Source: Oceanospirillum multiglobuliferum (GTDB lineage: Bacteria > Pseudomonadota > Gammaproteobacteria > Pseudomonadales > Halomonadaceae). From it: a DNA stretch of 64,000 bases. The notes beneath the pieces are model-generated. The model was not told where the DNA came from. It was given only the letters and a program-made list of their open reading frames with translations, and ran no database searches. The position numbers and the translations under genes are program-made. This document shows, one piece after another, positions 55,401 through 64,000 of this stretch. Within the stretch, counting starts at the first letter, position 1. Each line of letters opens with the position of its first letter. Where the stretch lies: the NCBI RefSeq assembly GCF_900167095.1, contig NZ_FUXG01000002.1, positions 1-64,000 of the forward strand. Reading direction: 5' to 3'.

Positions 55401-55971
55401 GCTTGAGCGCAAACAGTATCTAGACGGTCAAAATACCGAACTGACAGAAGCGTTGGGTATGCTCGAAGAGGCTATTCGTAAAATTGACAAAGAAACCCGT
55501 CAGCGCTTTAAACAAACCTTTGATGAAGTAAATGGCTGGCTACAAAAGCTGTTTCCTAAAGTTTTTGGTGGCGGTAGTGCTTGGTTGGCCCTGACAGGAG
55601 ATGATCTGCTCGAAACAGGGGTGTCAATTATGGCGCGCCCACCGGGTAAGAAAAACAGCACCATTCATTTACTATCGGGTGGCGAAAAGGCTTTAACGGC
55701 AATCGCACTGGTATTTTCGATTTTCCAGCTAAATCCAGCCCCTTTTTGTATGTTGGATGAAGTGGATGCGCCTTTAGATGATGCCAACGTTGGTCGATAC
55801 GCCCGTATGGTAAAAGAAATGTCAGCACATCTTCAGTTTATTTACATCAGCCACAATAAAATTGCCATGGAGATGGCTGATCATTTGATGGGTGTTACCA
55901 TGCAGGAACCAGGGGTTTCGCGCATTGTTGCCGTCGATATTGACGAAGCAACTGCACTTGTAGATGTATGA
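52450..55971 (+). CDS. smc: Chromosome segregation protein SMC
   Basis: Condensin-type ATPase of 1173 residues. The head has Walker A GPNGCGKSN (31-39), the ABC signature LLSGGEKALTAIAL (about 1073) and Walker B FCMLDEVDAPLDD (about 1099). Two long Gln/Glu-rich coiled coils (about 170-490 and 660-1000) flank a hinge (about 500-640). Gammaproteobacteria carry either MukBEF or SMC, and SMC fits a Pseudomonas/Oceanospirillales affiliation. The G+C content here is clearly higher than in the flagellin-glycosylation region. Confidence 0.96.
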   Translation: MRLKCIRLSGFKSFVDATTVPFSKNMTCVVGPNGCGKSNIIDAVRWVMGESSAKHLRGESMTDVIFNGSTSRKPVGQASIELVFDNSDGSLQGQYGQYAEIALKRQVTRDGQSNYFLNGTKCRRKDITEIFMGTGLGPRSYAIIEQGMISRLIDAKPEELRATIEEAAGISKYKERRKETESRMRRTHENLERLQDIRDELERQLQRLQRQAEAAQRYRELKSQDRRLKGQLRAIRWRDLDFQIRQFVQVIGDLEQQSEKHLFALRRSETEIESSRQQHQTANDQLEQLQAVFYELGNQITRLEQQMSHRQQRGQQLQIDLAEVDRNLQESRYQQEQDQLRLQEVERQLETVLPDFELQQARCESLELALESSEEQVQAWQNRWDNFNQQAQQYQREAELAQSRIQQHDRTLQELNQRRQRLQTQLAELSAPELEDEELALLQERALEHELNLEQLEESTFSLKEQLQDCREQLSQQQQQLDQARSQQQINQGRLASLQALQEAALADDDPQLQQWLADQNLDQAPKLAQQLEVTPRWALAVETVLADQLQALSCKSLQLPELAHHLEQQLEHWPQANIAFHLQDQAQNLPVEQTLAAQVQIQGAVPEALYLVVTADNVQQAFQRLAQLPAGYSVITESGIWLGKGWLRYQKGNQQAQGVLNRGREIEQLLQQQETTAQTLLELELKLEELQQQQVQIEQQVSHQADQRMLAQKHKSDLDSQIRTRQLKLEQFNERQRHLNEELMQVQERIAEEEITQEETREHWQIALEKTEEFAEQKEQLQTDREQFREQYERQRQSVRIERDSLHQLALRKQELTGQQQLAQSGVERLELQIERLLEKREQLIESFENIQEPKEDSEILLDELIEQRTEKEEQLLAVREKTQQLNDHMRQLEKSRGEHERELERVRTELEKMRMQQQALSVQREGINEQLDEIGGDLESLLTDLPEDATASVWQQRQEEVSEKIKRLGAINLAAIEEYEAQLERKQYLDGQNTELTEALGMLEEAIRKIDKETRQRFKQTFDEVNGWLQKLFPKVFGGGSAWLALTGDDLLETGVSIMARPPGKKNSTIHLLSGGEKALTAIALVFSIFQLNPAPFCMLDEVDAPLDDANVGRYARMVKEMSAHLQFIYISHNKIAMEMADHLMGVTMQEPGVSRIVAVDIDEATALVDV

Positions 55972-56053
55972 TTTTTAACCGTTGTAGCGTAAAATAATTC
56001 AATATTTGTCTGAAATCTCTTATTAATCATCTGTCTTGCAGGGTATATGCCTC

Positions 56054-57727
56054 ATGGGTTTACGTGAGTGGCTAATGGTTTTTGGTGGTGTAATTGTGCT
56101 GGTTATTATAGCCGATGGTATCCGGCGTATGCGCAAGGCCTCTAAAGACCAACATGAATTTGATCAAGCTGCACAAGAGCGCGAAGCTGAAATCCAAAGA
56201 GAACTACCAAAAGGTGGTGCTCGTATCGTTAAAACACTAGACCCTGAGGTTTTTGAAAACGATCCTATTCCTGTTTTGCGTCAGGTGGTTTCGGTGTCTT
56301 CTGATAACGCTGATCAAGCCTCAGAAGTTGATAGTCAAAATGAACTTTATCGCCCCTCTTTTGTGGAGGAGTATGAGCAGTCTCTGAGTCAATCTGAATA
56401 CTCAGCTTCAGAAAATGATTTAGCAGATGACCGCCAAAGTGTATCGAATTCTCAGCAAGAGGATCAGCTTGAGCCTGAATTTGATGAGCCTGAGCAAGAA
56501 GAGCAGCCGTGGCGCTATAAAACTCAGCAAGAACTTTATGAACAAGCCATGCATGATCAAGAACTGCATGACCAAGAGCAGTTGGAGCCAGAATATGCTG
56601 CTGACCCATATTTTGAAGCATCTATTGATGATGTAGTGCCTGACGATGTAGCACAACCAGAGAATCTACATGAAGCAGATGAACAGGTCTATATCAGTGC
56701 CAGTGCTCTAGATTTAGAGATTGAGAATGATGCGCTTGCAAGGGATAGCGTTGTTCATGAGGAAGCTGACGATACTGATGAGCTAGATGCACAAGCGGTT
56801 TCTCAAGCGATGGCGGCAGCCTACGCCGCAGAGCAAAAAGCGCTACAAGCTCAGTTGGAACAAGAAGCCAAACTCGCACGCTTACAAGAAGAGTATGAGC
56901 GAGAGCAGGCTCGGTTAGAGCAAGAACAAGCGCGTCAACTAGCGGCTGAAGCTAAAGCTCAGGCTGAGTTAGAGGCTAAAGCAGCAGCTGAAGCGGTTGA
57001 TCCTGTAAAAGCAGCGGCAATGCGTATTTTAGGCGCTTGTGTTGAAAAGCGTCCTTTAGTGCGCAAAAGCCTGCATGATCATTATGAGCCAAAAGCTTTA
57101 ACCCGTTCAGCACCACGAAATCAGGCTAATGCTGAACCTGCTCTTACTCAGCCGAAGCCTCAAATACAGGCTGCACCAAAACCTCCAACACAAGCAGCAC
57201 CTAAGCCTGAGGCAAAAGTTGAGGTGTTACGTGAAAAGCCCGTTAAGCGCCAACCGCTTCTCAGCGAAGAAGATGAGCGTAATCAGCTTGCAGAGGCATC
57301 AGAGCTGTTAGTGCTAAATGTGAAGTGCAAAGATGCAGAGGGTTTCTCTGGGCCAAGGCTTTTACAAGTTGCGTTAGCTTGCGGTATGCAATATGGCGAG
57401 ATGCAGGTTTTTCATCGTTTCCTCAAAACAGAGCGTGGCCCTCATATTCAGTTTTCTATGTTGAGCTCGGTGAACCCTGGCACTTTCGATATGGACAACA
57501 TCGATGAGTTATCTCTGCCTAGTGTCACTTTTATTATGGGTTTACCAGCGCCGGGTAGCAGCCAAGAGTGTTTCACCTATATGCTGGAAACCGCCAAAGT
57601 GATTGTGAAAAACTTGAATGGTGAACTACGAGATGAACAGCGTAGCGTTATGACACCACAAACTATTGAACACTATCGTCAACGGATTCAAGATTTTGAG
57701 CGCAAGCAGCTCACGCGCGCACGCTAA
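56054..57727 (+). CDS. zipA: Cell division protein ZipA
   Basis: Anchors FtsZ to the inner membrane at the division site. The product has 557 residues: an N-terminal membrane helix (MGLREWLMVFGGVIVLVIIA) with a following basic stretch, a very long charged and Pro/Gln/Ala-rich linker with a coiled-coil section (about 255-325), and a C-terminal FtsZ-binding domain (about 410-550: LLVLNVKCKDAEGFSGPRLLQVALACGMQYGEM...). The linker is longer than in E. coli (total 328 residues). An in-frame TTG at 56036 is less likely than ATG 56054. Confidence 0.93.
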   Translation: MGLREWLMVFGGVIVLVIIADGIRRMRKASKDQHEFDQAAQEREAEIQRELPKGGARIVKTLDPEVFENDPIPVLRQVVSVSSDNADQASEVDSQNELYRPSFVEEYEQSLSQSEYSASENDLADDRQSVSNSQQEDQLEPEFDEPEQEEQPWRYKTQQELYEQAMHDQELHDQEQLEPEYAADPYFEASIDDVVPDDVAQPENLHEADEQVYISASALDLEIENDALARDSVVHEEADDTDELDAQAVSQAMAAAYAAEQKALQAQLEQEAKLARLQEEYEREQARLEQEQARQLAAEAKAQAELEAKAAAEAVDPVKAAAMRILGACVEKRPLVRKSLHDHYEPKALTRSAPRNQANAEPALTQPKPQIQAAPKPPTQAAPKPEAKVEVLREKPVKRQPLLSEEDERNQLAEASELLVLNVKCKDAEGFSGPRLLQVALACGMQYGEMQVFHRFLKTERGPHIQFSMLSSVNPGTFDMDNIDELSLPSVTFIMGLPAPGSSQECFTYMLETAKVIVKNLNGELRDEQRSVMTPQTIEHYRQRIQDFERKQLTRAR

Positions 57728-57742
57728 CTTCAATTGACTGGT

Positions 57743-59890
<2,148 letters not shown>

Positions 59891-59904
59891 ATCAAGGTAT
59901 TGAT

Positions 59905-60564
59905 ATGACTATAAAATCTCACACAATAGAATTATGGGCATTTGCAAAACGGCCCCTTCGTTTGGGTGCAGTTTTGATGCTAGCAGCCAGTTTGTATGGT
60001 TGCGCAGTGGCAAAGCCTAACAATACCGAAAATGCTTGTGAGATTTTTCGTCAATATCCTGACTGGTATGTCTCAGCAAAAGAAGCGGAACAACGTTGGG
60101 GCACACCTGTGCCAGTTGCACTGGCGTTTATTCAGCAAGAGTCTTCGTTCCAGTCTGACGCTCAGCCTGAACGCACTACCATTCTGGGGATTATTCCTGG
60201 GCCTAGAAAATCCAGCTCTTATGGTTACACACAAGCCTTAGACAGCACATGGCAAGAGTATCAAGAGAGCACAGGTAACCGTCGTGCCAGCCGAGTAATC
60301 TTTCATGATGCGGTTGATTTTATCGGTTGGTACAACTATCAGGGCTATAAACGCAACCAGTTAGAGCGCAATAACACTTACTACATGTATATCGCGTATC
60401 ACGAAGGCCATAGTGGCTTTGCAGATAAGAAAAGTTGGCAAAATAAGCAGTGGCTCAAGGATGTGGCAACTAAAGTGGCTAATCGTGCCATCGAATATCA
60501 CAACCAACTGAAAGGATGTAAAAGCTCTTTAAATAAGGGCAATACCAGTTGGTGGGTGTTCTAA
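59905..60564 (+). CDS. Lipoprotein with lytic-transglycosylase-like (SLT) fold
   Basis: A 219-residue predicted outer-membrane lipoprotein. The signal peptide ends in lipobox LYGC (Cys33). The mature part has an SLT-like core: PVALAFIQQESSFQSDAQPE with the likely catalytic Glu in QQES, then SSYGYTQALDSTWQEY, which resembles the GYxQ motif, and AYHEGHSGF. It probably acts on or binds peptidoglycan; activity is inferred. It starts 14 bases after ligA. Confidence 0.75.
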   Translation: MTIKSHTIELWAFAKRPLRLGAVLMLAASLYGCAVAKPNNTENACEIFRQYPDWYVSAKEAEQRWGTPVPVALAFIQQESSFQSDAQPERTTILGIIPGPRKSSSYGYTQALDSTWQEYQESTGNRRASRVIFHDAVDFIGWYNYQGYKRNQLERNNTYYMYIAYHEGHSGFADKKSWQNKQWLKDVATKVANRAIEYHNQLKGCKSSLNKGNTSWWVF

Positions 60565-60578
60565 TCGAGTGCTATTAA

Positions 60579-60821
60579 ATGATTGCAGTACCCTACCAAG
60601 AGTTATCAGCGGATGCTCTGCAAGGTTTGTTAGAGGATTTTGTCACACGTCAGGGCTATGACACCACAACAGTTGATCAGGGTTTAGAAGACTGGGTTTT
60701 ACAGGTAAAACAACAGTTGATAAAAGGGCTGCTTGTGATTGTTTTTGATCCGGTTACGCAGTCGGTAACTGTGCTAACCCAAAGCGAATACAGCAAACGT
60801 TTACAAAATGCCGGACACTGA
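60579..60821 (+). CDS. yheU: YheU/UPF0270 family protein
   Basis: An 80-residue cytoplasmic protein of unknown function: IAVPYQELSADALQGLLEDFVTRQGYD...QVKQQLIKGLLVIVFDP. This matches the small UPF0270 family by size and N-terminal pattern. It is 14 bases after the lipoprotein gene, and its stop codon lies in the loop of a strong terminator. Confidence 0.82.
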   Translation: MIAVPYQELSADALQGLLEDFVTRQGYDTTTVDQGLEDWVLQVKQQLIKGLLVIVFDPVTQSVTVLTQSEYSKRLQNAGH

Positions 60822-60833
60822 TCCGGCATTTTT
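60805..60833 (+). terminator. Intrinsic terminator overlapping the end of yheU
   Basis: AAAATGCCGGA (60805-60815) pairs with TCCGGCATTTT (60822-60832) around CACTGA, with T residues after the stem. The TGA stop of yheU is in the loop. It ends the ligA-lipoprotein-yheU run. Confidence 0.92.
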
Positions 60834-60895
60834 GCATCTCTTTGTTAGGTTATTGCGTACAGTAAATAAACCCATGATGAATAGTCGCAGAGTTT

Positions 60896-63061
60896 ATGAA
60901 AAAGAGTATTATTTTTGGCCTGATTTTGACGTTAGTGGTCGGTTTCTTTGCCTTCGATATCAATCAGTTTTTTACCCTTGAAAGCCTAAAATCCAGTCAC
61001 AATCAATTAGAAGACTGGCTGGTAGATTCACCCTTATTAGCAACCTTCAGTTTCTTTATCATCTATGTGCTGGTTACCGCGCTATCACTGCCGGGTGCCA
61101 CCATTATGACCTTAGGCATTGGCGCACTTTTTGGCTTGTTTTGGGGCTTTGTGCTGGTGTCTTTTGCTTCCACCATTGGGGCGACGGTCGCTTTTCTGGC
61201 CGCGCGTTACCTACTTAAAGACAAAGTACAAAAGCAGTTTGGGCAGCGCTTGCAGGCGATCAATCAAGGTATTGAAAAAGAAGGGGCTTTTTACTTATTC
61301 ACCCTGCGACTTGTGCCTGTGTTCCCTTTCTTTTTGGTGAACTTACTGATGGGATTAACCCCCATCAAACCCAGAACCTACTATTGGGTAAGCCAGTTGG
61401 GTATGTTGCCCGGTACATTGGTGTACGTAAATGCGGGGACTCAGTTGGGGCAGCTAGAGAGTTTATCTGGCATCTTATCGTTCAACCTCATCGCGTCTTT
61501 CGCCCTATTGGGTGTGTTTCCTCTTATCGCCAATAAGTTGCTGGCGCAGATCAAGAAGCGCCGTGTGTATAAACGCTTTCGTAAACCCTCGCAGTTCGAC
61601 CGTAATATGATCGTGATTGGCGGTGGTGCCGCTGGTTTAGTCAGCGCTTATATTGCCGCCGCAGTCAAAGCTAAAGTGACCTTGGTTGAAGCCAACAAAA
61701 TGGGCGGTGACTGCCTCAACTACGGCTGTGTGCCCAGTAAAGCACTGATTAAAAGTGCCAAGGTGGCCGAGCAGATGCGCCATGCGGATCAGTATGGTTT
61801 GAACGCCGTAAAGCCAAGTTTCAGCTTCAAAGCAGTGATGCAGCGTATCCACACTATCATTGCCGCCATTGAACCCCATGACAGCGTTGAGCGTTACACC
61901 GGACTAGGGGTTGAAGTGCTGCAAGGCTACGCCAAACTGATCGACCCTTGGACGGTGGAGATTCAGCTGAATGCGGGTGGTACACAACGATTAACGGCAC
62001 GCAGTATAGTGATTGCCGCGGGTGCCAAGCCTGTTGTGCCCTCTATTGAAGGATTAGAACAAGTGGGCTATCTCACCAGCGACACCCTATGGGAAACACT
62101 GGCGAAAGAGGATGAGATTCCCAAGCGCATGGTGCTCCTAGGGGGTGGCCCTATCGGTTGTGAGCTGGCACAAAGTTTTGCCCGTTTGGGCAGTGACGTA
62201 ATTCAGGTGGAGCGTAATAACCGCGTAATGATGCGGGAAGACCCAGAGGTTTCAGCGCTTGCCGCCCAAGCCCTGCGTAAAAGCGGTGTACGCCTGATGA
62301 CAGGTTACGAAGCGATACGCTGTGAGCAGTTGGAAGATAAAGGTACTGTAGAGAAACGCCTGATTGTGAAAAATGCCGCAGGTGAGGAAGAGGTGATCCT
62401 GTTTGATCGCCTGATCTGTGCCGTAGGCCGCACGGCTCGTTTAACAGGCTACGGCTTAGAAGAGCTGGGTATTCAAACAGAGCGCACAGTGATTACGAAT
62501 GACTATTTAGAAACCCTATACCCCAATATCTACGCCGCAGGCGACGTGGCAGGGCCATATCAGTTTACCCATACTGCGGCTCATCAGGCGTGGTACGCCG
62601 CCGTAAATGCCCTTTTTGGTGAGTGGAAAAAGTTTAAAGCAGATTACTCGGTGATCCCTTGGACAACCTTTATTGACCCAGAGGTTGCCCGCGTAGGCTT
62701 ATCAGAAACCGAAGCCCGTGAGCGCGGCATCGCCTTTGAAGTCACCCGTTATGGTATCGACGACCTAGACCGTGCCATTACCGACAGCAGCAACGAGGGG
62801 TTTGTAAAAGTGCTCACCGTGCCGGGTAAGGATAAAATTCTCGGCGTGACCATCGTCGGCACCCATGCGGGTGATTTATTGGCCGAGTACGTATTAGCGA
62901 TGAAACATGGCCTTGGGCTGAATAAAATTCTTGGCACTATTCACACCTATCCAACATTGGCAGAGGCCAACAAGTTTGCCGCAGGGGAGTGGAAAAAAGC
63001 CCATGCCCCGCAGAAGCTATTGGCTTGGGTCGAGAAATATCACCGCTGGAAGCGGGGGTGA
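60896..63061 (+). CDS. Fusion of VTT/DedA-type membrane domain and FAD disulfide oxidoreductase
   Basis: A 721-residue fusion. Residues about 1-225 form a multi-helix membrane domain of the TVP38/TMEM64 (VTT) type (LPGATIMTLGIGALFGLFWGF, RLVPVFPFFLVNLLMGLTPI). Residues about 235-715 are a class I pyridine nucleotide-disulfide oxidoreductase: FAD motif VIGGGAAGLVSAY, redox-active GGDCLNYGCVPSK, NAD motif LLGGGPIGCELAQSFARLG, AAGDV and the dimerisation domain with HTYPTLAE. The reductase part resembles mercuric and dihydrolipoamide reductases but has no N-terminal metal-binding domain. Substrate unknown. The 3' end of the gene is duplicated at 63710-63749. Confidence 0.9.
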   Translation: MKKSIIFGLILTLVVGFFAFDINQFFTLESLKSSHNQLEDWLVDSPLLATFSFFIIYVLVTALSLPGATIMTLGIGALFGLFWGFVLVSFASTIGATVAFLAARYLLKDKVQKQFGQRLQAINQGIEKEGAFYLFTLRLVPVFPFFLVNLLMGLTPIKPRTYYWVSQLGMLPGTLVYVNAGTQLGQLESLSGILSFNLIASFALLGVFPLIANKLLAQIKKRRVYKRFRKPSQFDRNMIVIGGGAAGLVSAYIAAAVKAKVTLVEANKMGGDCLNYGCVPSKALIKSAKVAEQMRHADQYGLNAVKPSFSFKAVMQRIHTIIAAIEPHDSVERYTGLGVEVLQGYAKLIDPWTVEIQLNAGGTQRLTARSIVIAAGAKPVVPSIEGLEQVGYLTSDTLWETLAKEDEIPKRMVLLGGGPIGCELAQSFARLGSDVIQVERNNRVMMREDPEVSALAAQALRKSGVRLMTGYEAIRCEQLEDKGTVEKRLIVKNAAGEEEVILFDRLICAVGRTARLTGYGLEELGIQTERTVITNDYLETLYPNIYAAGDVAGPYQFTHTAAHQAWYAAVNALFGEWKKFKADYSVIPWTTFIDPEVARVGLSETEARERGIAFEVTRYGIDDLDRAITDSSNEGFVKVLTVPGKDKILGVTIVGTHAGDLLAEYVLAMKHGLGLNKILGTIHTYPTLAEANKFAAGEWKKAHAPQKLLAWVEKYHRWKRG
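63020..63059 (+). repeat. 40-bp direct repeat, copy 1 (3' end of the oxidoreductase gene)
   Basis: This copy encodes the last residues (WVEKYHRWKRG) of the oxidoreductase. It matches 63710-63749 at 38 of 40 positions. The two copies bracket the yefM-yoeB module, 690 bases apart. Confidence 0.92.
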
Positions 63062-63125
63062 AGCTGTTGGGGTAGTGGCTTAGAGTGACTCTGTACGCCA
63101 TCCTGTGCAGGATACAATACCTAAA

Positions 63126-63389
63126 TTAATAGTGATAACGGCAAGCAATGATCGTGATAGCACTATCATCAACCGCATAAACTAACCTATTCGTATCATC
63201 TATTCGTCTCGACCAAAAACCAGATAAGTTTTCTTTTAGTGGCTCAGGTTTACCGATGCCCTCGAAAGGAGAACGCTGAACATCCGTGATGAGTTTATTG
63301 ATACGTTTAAGTGTTTTCTTGTCTTGTGTTTGCCAATAAACATAATCGCCCCAAGATTCATCAGTCCAAGATAATAAACGACTACTCAT
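63126..63389 (-). CDS. yoeB: Toxin YoeB (mRNA interferase)
   Basis: Ribosome-dependent RNase of the RelE/YoeB family (87 residues). Family features: LLSWTDESWGDYVYWQTQDKKTLKRINKLI, PFEGIGKPEPLKENLSGFWSRRIDDTNRLVY and the C-terminal CRYHY with catalytic His/Tyr. The ATG at 63389 is preferred over a TTG one codon upstream. It overlaps the antitoxin gene by 8 bases, so the pair is translationally coupled. Length is normal, so it is probably intact. Confidence 0.93.
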   Translation of the reverse strand: MSSRLLSWTDESWGDYVYWQTQDKKTLKRINKLITDVQRSPFEGIGKPEPLKENLSGFWSRRIDDTNRLVYAVDDSAITIIACRYHY

Positions 63390-63636
63390 CAATTAAATCT
63401 CTTTGGCTCACCTTACCCGCTTTAAATTGAGCAATTGAACGGTGTAAGTGCTCAGCATTTGCCGGAGAGCGAAGCAAATGAACCGTTTCCATTAAGCTAT
63501 TGTAGTAATCCAGAGACATCACAACGGCATCTTCAGAATCACGACGTGTGATCACGGTTGTATCTGCGTCATTAACCACCGCATCCAAAACGCTCTTCAA
63601 GCTATTTCTAGCTTCGGTAAAAGATACAATTTTCAT
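63382..63636 (-). CDS. yefM: Antitoxin YefM
   Basis: Phd/YefM antitoxin of 84 residues: MKIVSFTEARNSLKSVLDAVVNDADTTVITRRDSEDAVVMSLDYYNSLMETVHLL, then a C-terminal tail that wraps YoeB. It is expected to repress its own operon together with YoeB. It is first in the minus-strand operon, and GGAGGTTTT precedes its ATG. Confidence 0.94.
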   Translation of the reverse strand: MKIVSFTEARNSLKSVLDAVVNDADTTVITRRDSEDAVVMSLDYYNSLMETVHLLRSPANAEHLHRSIAQFKAGKVSQRDLIDE

Positions 63637-63645
63637 AAAACCTCC

Positions 63646-63696
63646 ACATGTACGTTTAATAAGACAAGTGTAGGGCTAAACAACCAACTTGTACAG
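63646..63696 (-). promoter_or_regulatory. Putative YefM operator/promoter region
   Basis: Two short palindromic elements lie upstream of yefM: ACATGT (63646-63651) and TGTACA (63690-63695). TGTACA-type hexamers are the core of YefM-YoeB binding sites in E. coli. No numeric promoter match is claimed. Confidence 0.45.
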
Positions 63697-63709
63697 TTAG
63701 CGGAACATG

Positions 63710-63749
63710 TTGGCTTGTGTAGAGAAATATCACCGCTGGAAGCGGGGGT
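63710..63749 (+). repeat. 40-bp direct repeat, copy 2 (orphan 3' end of the oxidoreductase gene)
   Basis: It matches 63020-63059 at 38 of 40 bases, keeping the reading frame and a stop (CVEKYHRWKRG then TAA). The rest of the oxidoreductase is not repeated. It marks the far boundary of the yefM-yoeB insertion. Confidence 0.92.
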
Positions 63750-63758
63750 AAATACAGA

Positions 63759-63986
63759 TTATCTATGTGGCAGCTTACTTACGGAGAGTTGGTCTTTTGC
63801 CAGTTCAATAACGGCATGCCCTAACTGAACCAATGTACCAAAGTTTGGCGCTGTTTCTGGCTTTAATGAACGGTAAGCACTTGTGCGGCTTTTTATGCCT
63901 GCTTTTGCGATCACTTGACTATGACCAAACTGTTCAACATAAGCGCGGATAGCCGCTTGCAAAATATCTGGGCGGCCTTCCATCAT
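63759..63986 (-). CDS. HTH antitoxin-like protein, possibly 5'-truncated by the window edge
   Basis: 75 residues from ATG 63986, with the reading frame open to the right window edge, so the real start may lie beyond. The sequence HSQVIAKAGIKSRTSAYRSLKPETAPNFGTLVQLGHAVIELA resembles the C-terminal HTH of HigA-like addiction-module antidotes. No toxin gene is visible on its 3' side, so a partner, if any, would be to the right. The call is tentative. Confidence 0.6.
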   Translation of the reverse strand: MMEGRPDILQAAIRAYVEQFGHSQVIAKAGIKSRTSAYRSLKPETAPNFGTLVQLGHAVIELAKDQLSVSKLPHR

Positions 63987-64000
63987 CGACTCCCATGATG

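Noticed and set aside
56265-56621. 118-residue open frame antisense to zipA
   Set aside because: It lies wholly within the ZipA linker on the opposite strand with no promoter or ribosome site. The zipA frame is supported by its conserved ends.

Overview
The window is chromosomal DNA of a motile gammaproteobacterium with a polar-type flagellum. It is most likely a marine member of the Oceanospirillales/Pseudomonadales. Three things support this: zipA is present; the gene order (flagellins, flaG-fliD-fliS-fliT, fleSR, fliE-to-flhB, flhA-flhF-fliA, cheYZAB, parC-parP-cheW, ccm, smc-zipA-ligA) resembles Pseudomonas and marine relatives; and class-specific sigma-54 and sigma-28 promoters can be read directly. 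The species is not identifiable by eye.

Layout. 1-4552: the 3' end of one flagellin gene, then three complete tandem flagellin genes, each followed by an intrinsic terminator. Flagellins 1 and 2 have sigma-54 promoters and flagellin 3 has a sigma-28 promoter. Flagellin 2 has a long structured leader containing a terminator-like hairpin. 4597-5373: an unrecognised gene on the minus strand. 5413-8250: pseB-pseC-pseF (pseudaminic acid pathway). 8371-10652: flaG-fliD-fliS behind a sigma-28 promoter. 10702-15367: a Maf-type flagellin glycosylation factor, then a pseA-hisH-hisF trio likely to make an acetamidino form of the sugar. 15396-31038: fliT, fleS, fleR, then fliE,F,G,H,I,J,K,L,M,N,O,P,Q,R and flhB. 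31135-35319: flhA, flhF, fliA. 35395-42895: cheY, cheZ, cheA, cheB, a ParA-like ATPase, a CheW-like ParP, cheW and a DUF2802 protein. 42957-45013 (minus strand): a stand-alone FlhB C-terminal domain and a second FliK-like protein.

45216-52430 is a complete cytochrome c maturation operon, ccmABCDEFGHI, including the 59-residue ccmD. 52450-60821 holds smc, zipA, ligA, a lipoprotein with a lytic-transglycosylase-like domain, and a yheU-type gene. 60896-63061 encodes a membrane (VTT/DedA-type) domain fused to a flavin disulfide oxidoreductase. The right edge carries a yefM-yoeB toxin-antitoxin pair between two 40-bp copies of the 3' end of the oxidoreductase gene, and then an antitoxin-like HTH gene reaching the window edge.

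How it works together: FleS/FleR and RpoN drive the middle flagellar genes, and FliA drives the late genes (flagellin 3, flaG-fliD-fliS). The export gate and C ring assemble the motor, and a ParC/ParP-positioned CheA/CheW array signals through CheY to FliM. Flagellin is probably decorated with a pseudaminic-acid derivative. Expected neighbours not found here are fleQ, fleN/flhG, motCD and pseH/pseG/pseI. No tRNA, rRNA, CRISPR array or insertion sequence was seen. The only gene-free stretches over 300 bases are 97-441 and 1630-2028, and both are accounted for by terminators, sigma-54 promoters and leaders.
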